Source: Desulfobacteraceae bacterium (GTDB lineage: Bacteria; Desulfobacterota; Desulfobacteria; Desulfobacterales; Desulfosalsimonadaceae). Taken from it: 6,825 nucleotides of DNA. The notes beneath the pieces are model-generated. The model was not told the origin of the DNA. It was given only the letters and a program-made list of their open reading frames with translations, and made no database searches. The stretch spans positions 1-6,825 of the forward strand of contig DAIEHU010000146.1 in NCBI GenBank assembly GCA_027353395.1, in the 5' to 3' direction. Positions 5,955 to 6,825 of this stretch are shown one piece after another. How positions within the stretch are numbered: the stretch's first letter is position 1; each line of letters starts with the position of its first letter. Position numbers and translations under genes: made by a program.

Positions 5955-6731
5955 ATGAATGCATTGCGTGTCTCATTTATTTTAGAGCTGACCCGGAGGG
6001 ATTATCTGGACCGGTATGCCGGATCGGTTCTAGGCTGGGCCTGGGCCTTGATCTGGCCCCTGGTGCCGCTGTTTATTTACATCATGATTTTCGGTAAATT
6101 CATGGGCGGCCGGTTGCCCGGTAACTCCGGCGTATATGCCTACAGCATTTATATCTCTGCCGGCCTTATTCCCTGGCTCACATTTTCCAATTGCATTACC
6201 CGCGGATGCAATGTGTTTCTGGAAAAACGGGACATCATTGGAAAAGTTCCGGTGTCTTTGCCCTCCCTTCTGGTTTTTGTTCATCTTTCCGAGGCGGTTA
6301 CCCTGGTTATTACGATGGGGTTTCTGTTGATATTTCTGGTTCTCAGCGGTTATGAATTCAGCCGGCATCTGCTGCTTTTACCGGTGATACTTTATCTGCA
6401 ACAAATTTTAGCATTTGCGTTGGGCCTTCTTTCCGCCACGTTGAATGTCTTTATCCGGGACTTAAAGGAAGTGGTTGCGATTGTGCTTCAGTTGTGGTTC
6501 TGGTTTACCCCGCTGGTTTATGTGATTGGTATCCTGCCGGATTTTGTAAAAAAAATCATGGTGTTCAATCCCGCGTTTGTGCTGACGGAATCCTATCACC
6601 GGATGTTTGTTTACAACAGTTATCCGGAATTTTCCTCGCTTTTGATCCTTACGGTGATATCCCACGCCCTGTTAATCGCCGCCTATGCTGTATTCCGGTT
6701 TCTGGAAAAAGATGTGAGAGATTTTCTATGA
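5955..6731 (+). CDS. ABC-2 type polysaccharide/O-antigen export permease (Wzm/TagG/KpsM-like)
   Basis: The 258-residue product has the length and pattern of the membrane subunit of ABC exporters for O-antigen, teichoic acid or capsule. Family marks are an amphipathic N terminus with R-R-D-Y (14-17), R-Y-A-G-S-V-L-G-W-A-W (20-30) leading into the first membrane helix, G-L-I-P-W (70-74), F-I-R-D-L (166-170), F-T-P-L-V-Y (184-189) and F-N-P (204-206). About six helices lie near 31-48, 61-80, 104-130, 138-162, 172-193 and 227-248. Such permeases work with a Wzt/TagH/KpsT-type ATPase to carry a lipid-linked glycan across the inner membrane; that ATPase is not in this window. No strong ribosome site is seen before the ATG, only an A-rich leader. 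The gene is set apart from its upstream neighbours by the inverted-repeat element and overlaps the next gene by ATGA. The family call is firm; the exported substrate is unknown. Confidence 0.92.
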   Translation: MNALRVSFILELTRRDYLDRYAGSVLGWAWALIWPLVPLFIYIMIFGKFMGGRLPGNSGVYAYSIYISAGLIPWLTFSNCITRGCNVFLEKRDIIGKVPVSLPSLLVFVHLSEAVTLVITMGFLLIFLVLSGYEFSRHLLLLPVILYLQQILAFALGLLSATLNVFIRDLKEVVAIVLQLWFWFTPLVYVIGILPDFVKKIMVFNPAFVLTESYHRMFVYNSYPEFSSLLILTVISHALLIAAYAVFRFLEKDVRDFL

Positions 6732-6825
6732 TGGAAGCCCTGTTTTTAGTGACATGGACCGTGATTTTTCTGCTGGCGGGATACACTTGTTTCCGGCTGC
6801 TTGAAACCCATTACAAGGTGTATTT
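6728..6825 (+). CDS. N terminus of a membrane protein (partial, cut by window edge)
   Basis: Thirty-two codons are visible. The frame starts at 6728 (or 6731, since ATGATG) and overlaps the permease stop as ATGA, with a GAGAG stretch at 6716-6720 as a weak ribosome site. Residues 5-22 are strongly hydrophobic (L-F-L-V-T-W-T-V-I-F-L-L-A-G), then come C-F-R-L-L-E-T-H-Y-K, so this is a membrane helix near the N terminus. It does not resemble the start of a Wzt-type ATPase, the usual partner of the gene before it. The product is not recognisable from this fragment. Confidence 0.65.
   Translation, partial: MMEALFLVTWTVIFLLAGYTCFRLLETHYKVY

Noticed and set aside
5927..5955. Sigma-70 promoter for the permease gene with TTGAAA at 5927
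   Set aside because: No acceptable -10 box lies 16-18 bases downstream before the start codon.

Overview
The window looks like part of one plus-strand operon or gene cluster from a Gram-negative bacterium, most likely a Desulfobacterota-type (deltaproteobacterial) anaerobe. That guess rests on three things: the style of the alkaline-phosphatase-superfamily proteins with an AYIGPGAG membrane lead-in, the mid-range base composition, and an intergenic palindromic repeat whose TCGTAAAAAGTC ends and 'GTCATTCCGG' core resemble repeats I associate with that group. None of this was checked by a search.

Layout. (1) 21-2705 encodes an unusual fusion: a complete PAPS-type sulfotransferase domain, a two-segment membrane anchor, and a full type I phosphodiesterase/nucleotide-pyrophosphatase-like (alkaline phosphatase superfamily) domain. 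(2) 2702-4699, overlapping it by ATGA, encodes a second paralogous hydrolase with a twin-arginine signal peptide instead of the anchor. (3) 4720-4911 encodes a 63-residue ribbon-helix-helix-like protein with a C-terminal 'LRGLGYI' tail. (4) 4926-5756 encodes an unrecognised three-helix membrane protein with a basic cytoplasmic segment and an extracytoplasmic domain of about 135 residues; its topology recalls the Oxa1/EMC3/DUF106 group, but this is only a hypothesis. (5) 5757-5954 is the only sizeable gap (198 bases) and holds a 135-base MITE-like inverted-repeat element with a 10-base direct repeat at its edges. (6) 5955-6731 encodes an ABC-2 permease of the Wzm/TagG/KpsM polysaccharide-export type. 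(7) 6728-6825 is the start of another membrane protein, again overlapping by ATGA and cut by the window edge. A possible upstream reading frame also ends by ATGA overlap at 24.

Together the genes suggest surface-glycan or glycolipid work: a cytoplasmic sulfotransferase, two metal-dependent phosphodiester/phosphoryl-transfer enzymes that may act on opposite sides of the inner membrane, small accessory and membrane proteins, and an exporter permease. The enzyme families and their catalytic residues are well supported. The substrate, the joint pathway and the sidedness are inference. The most distinctive item is the sulfotransferase-phosphodiesterase fusion paired with a Tat-exported paralogue.
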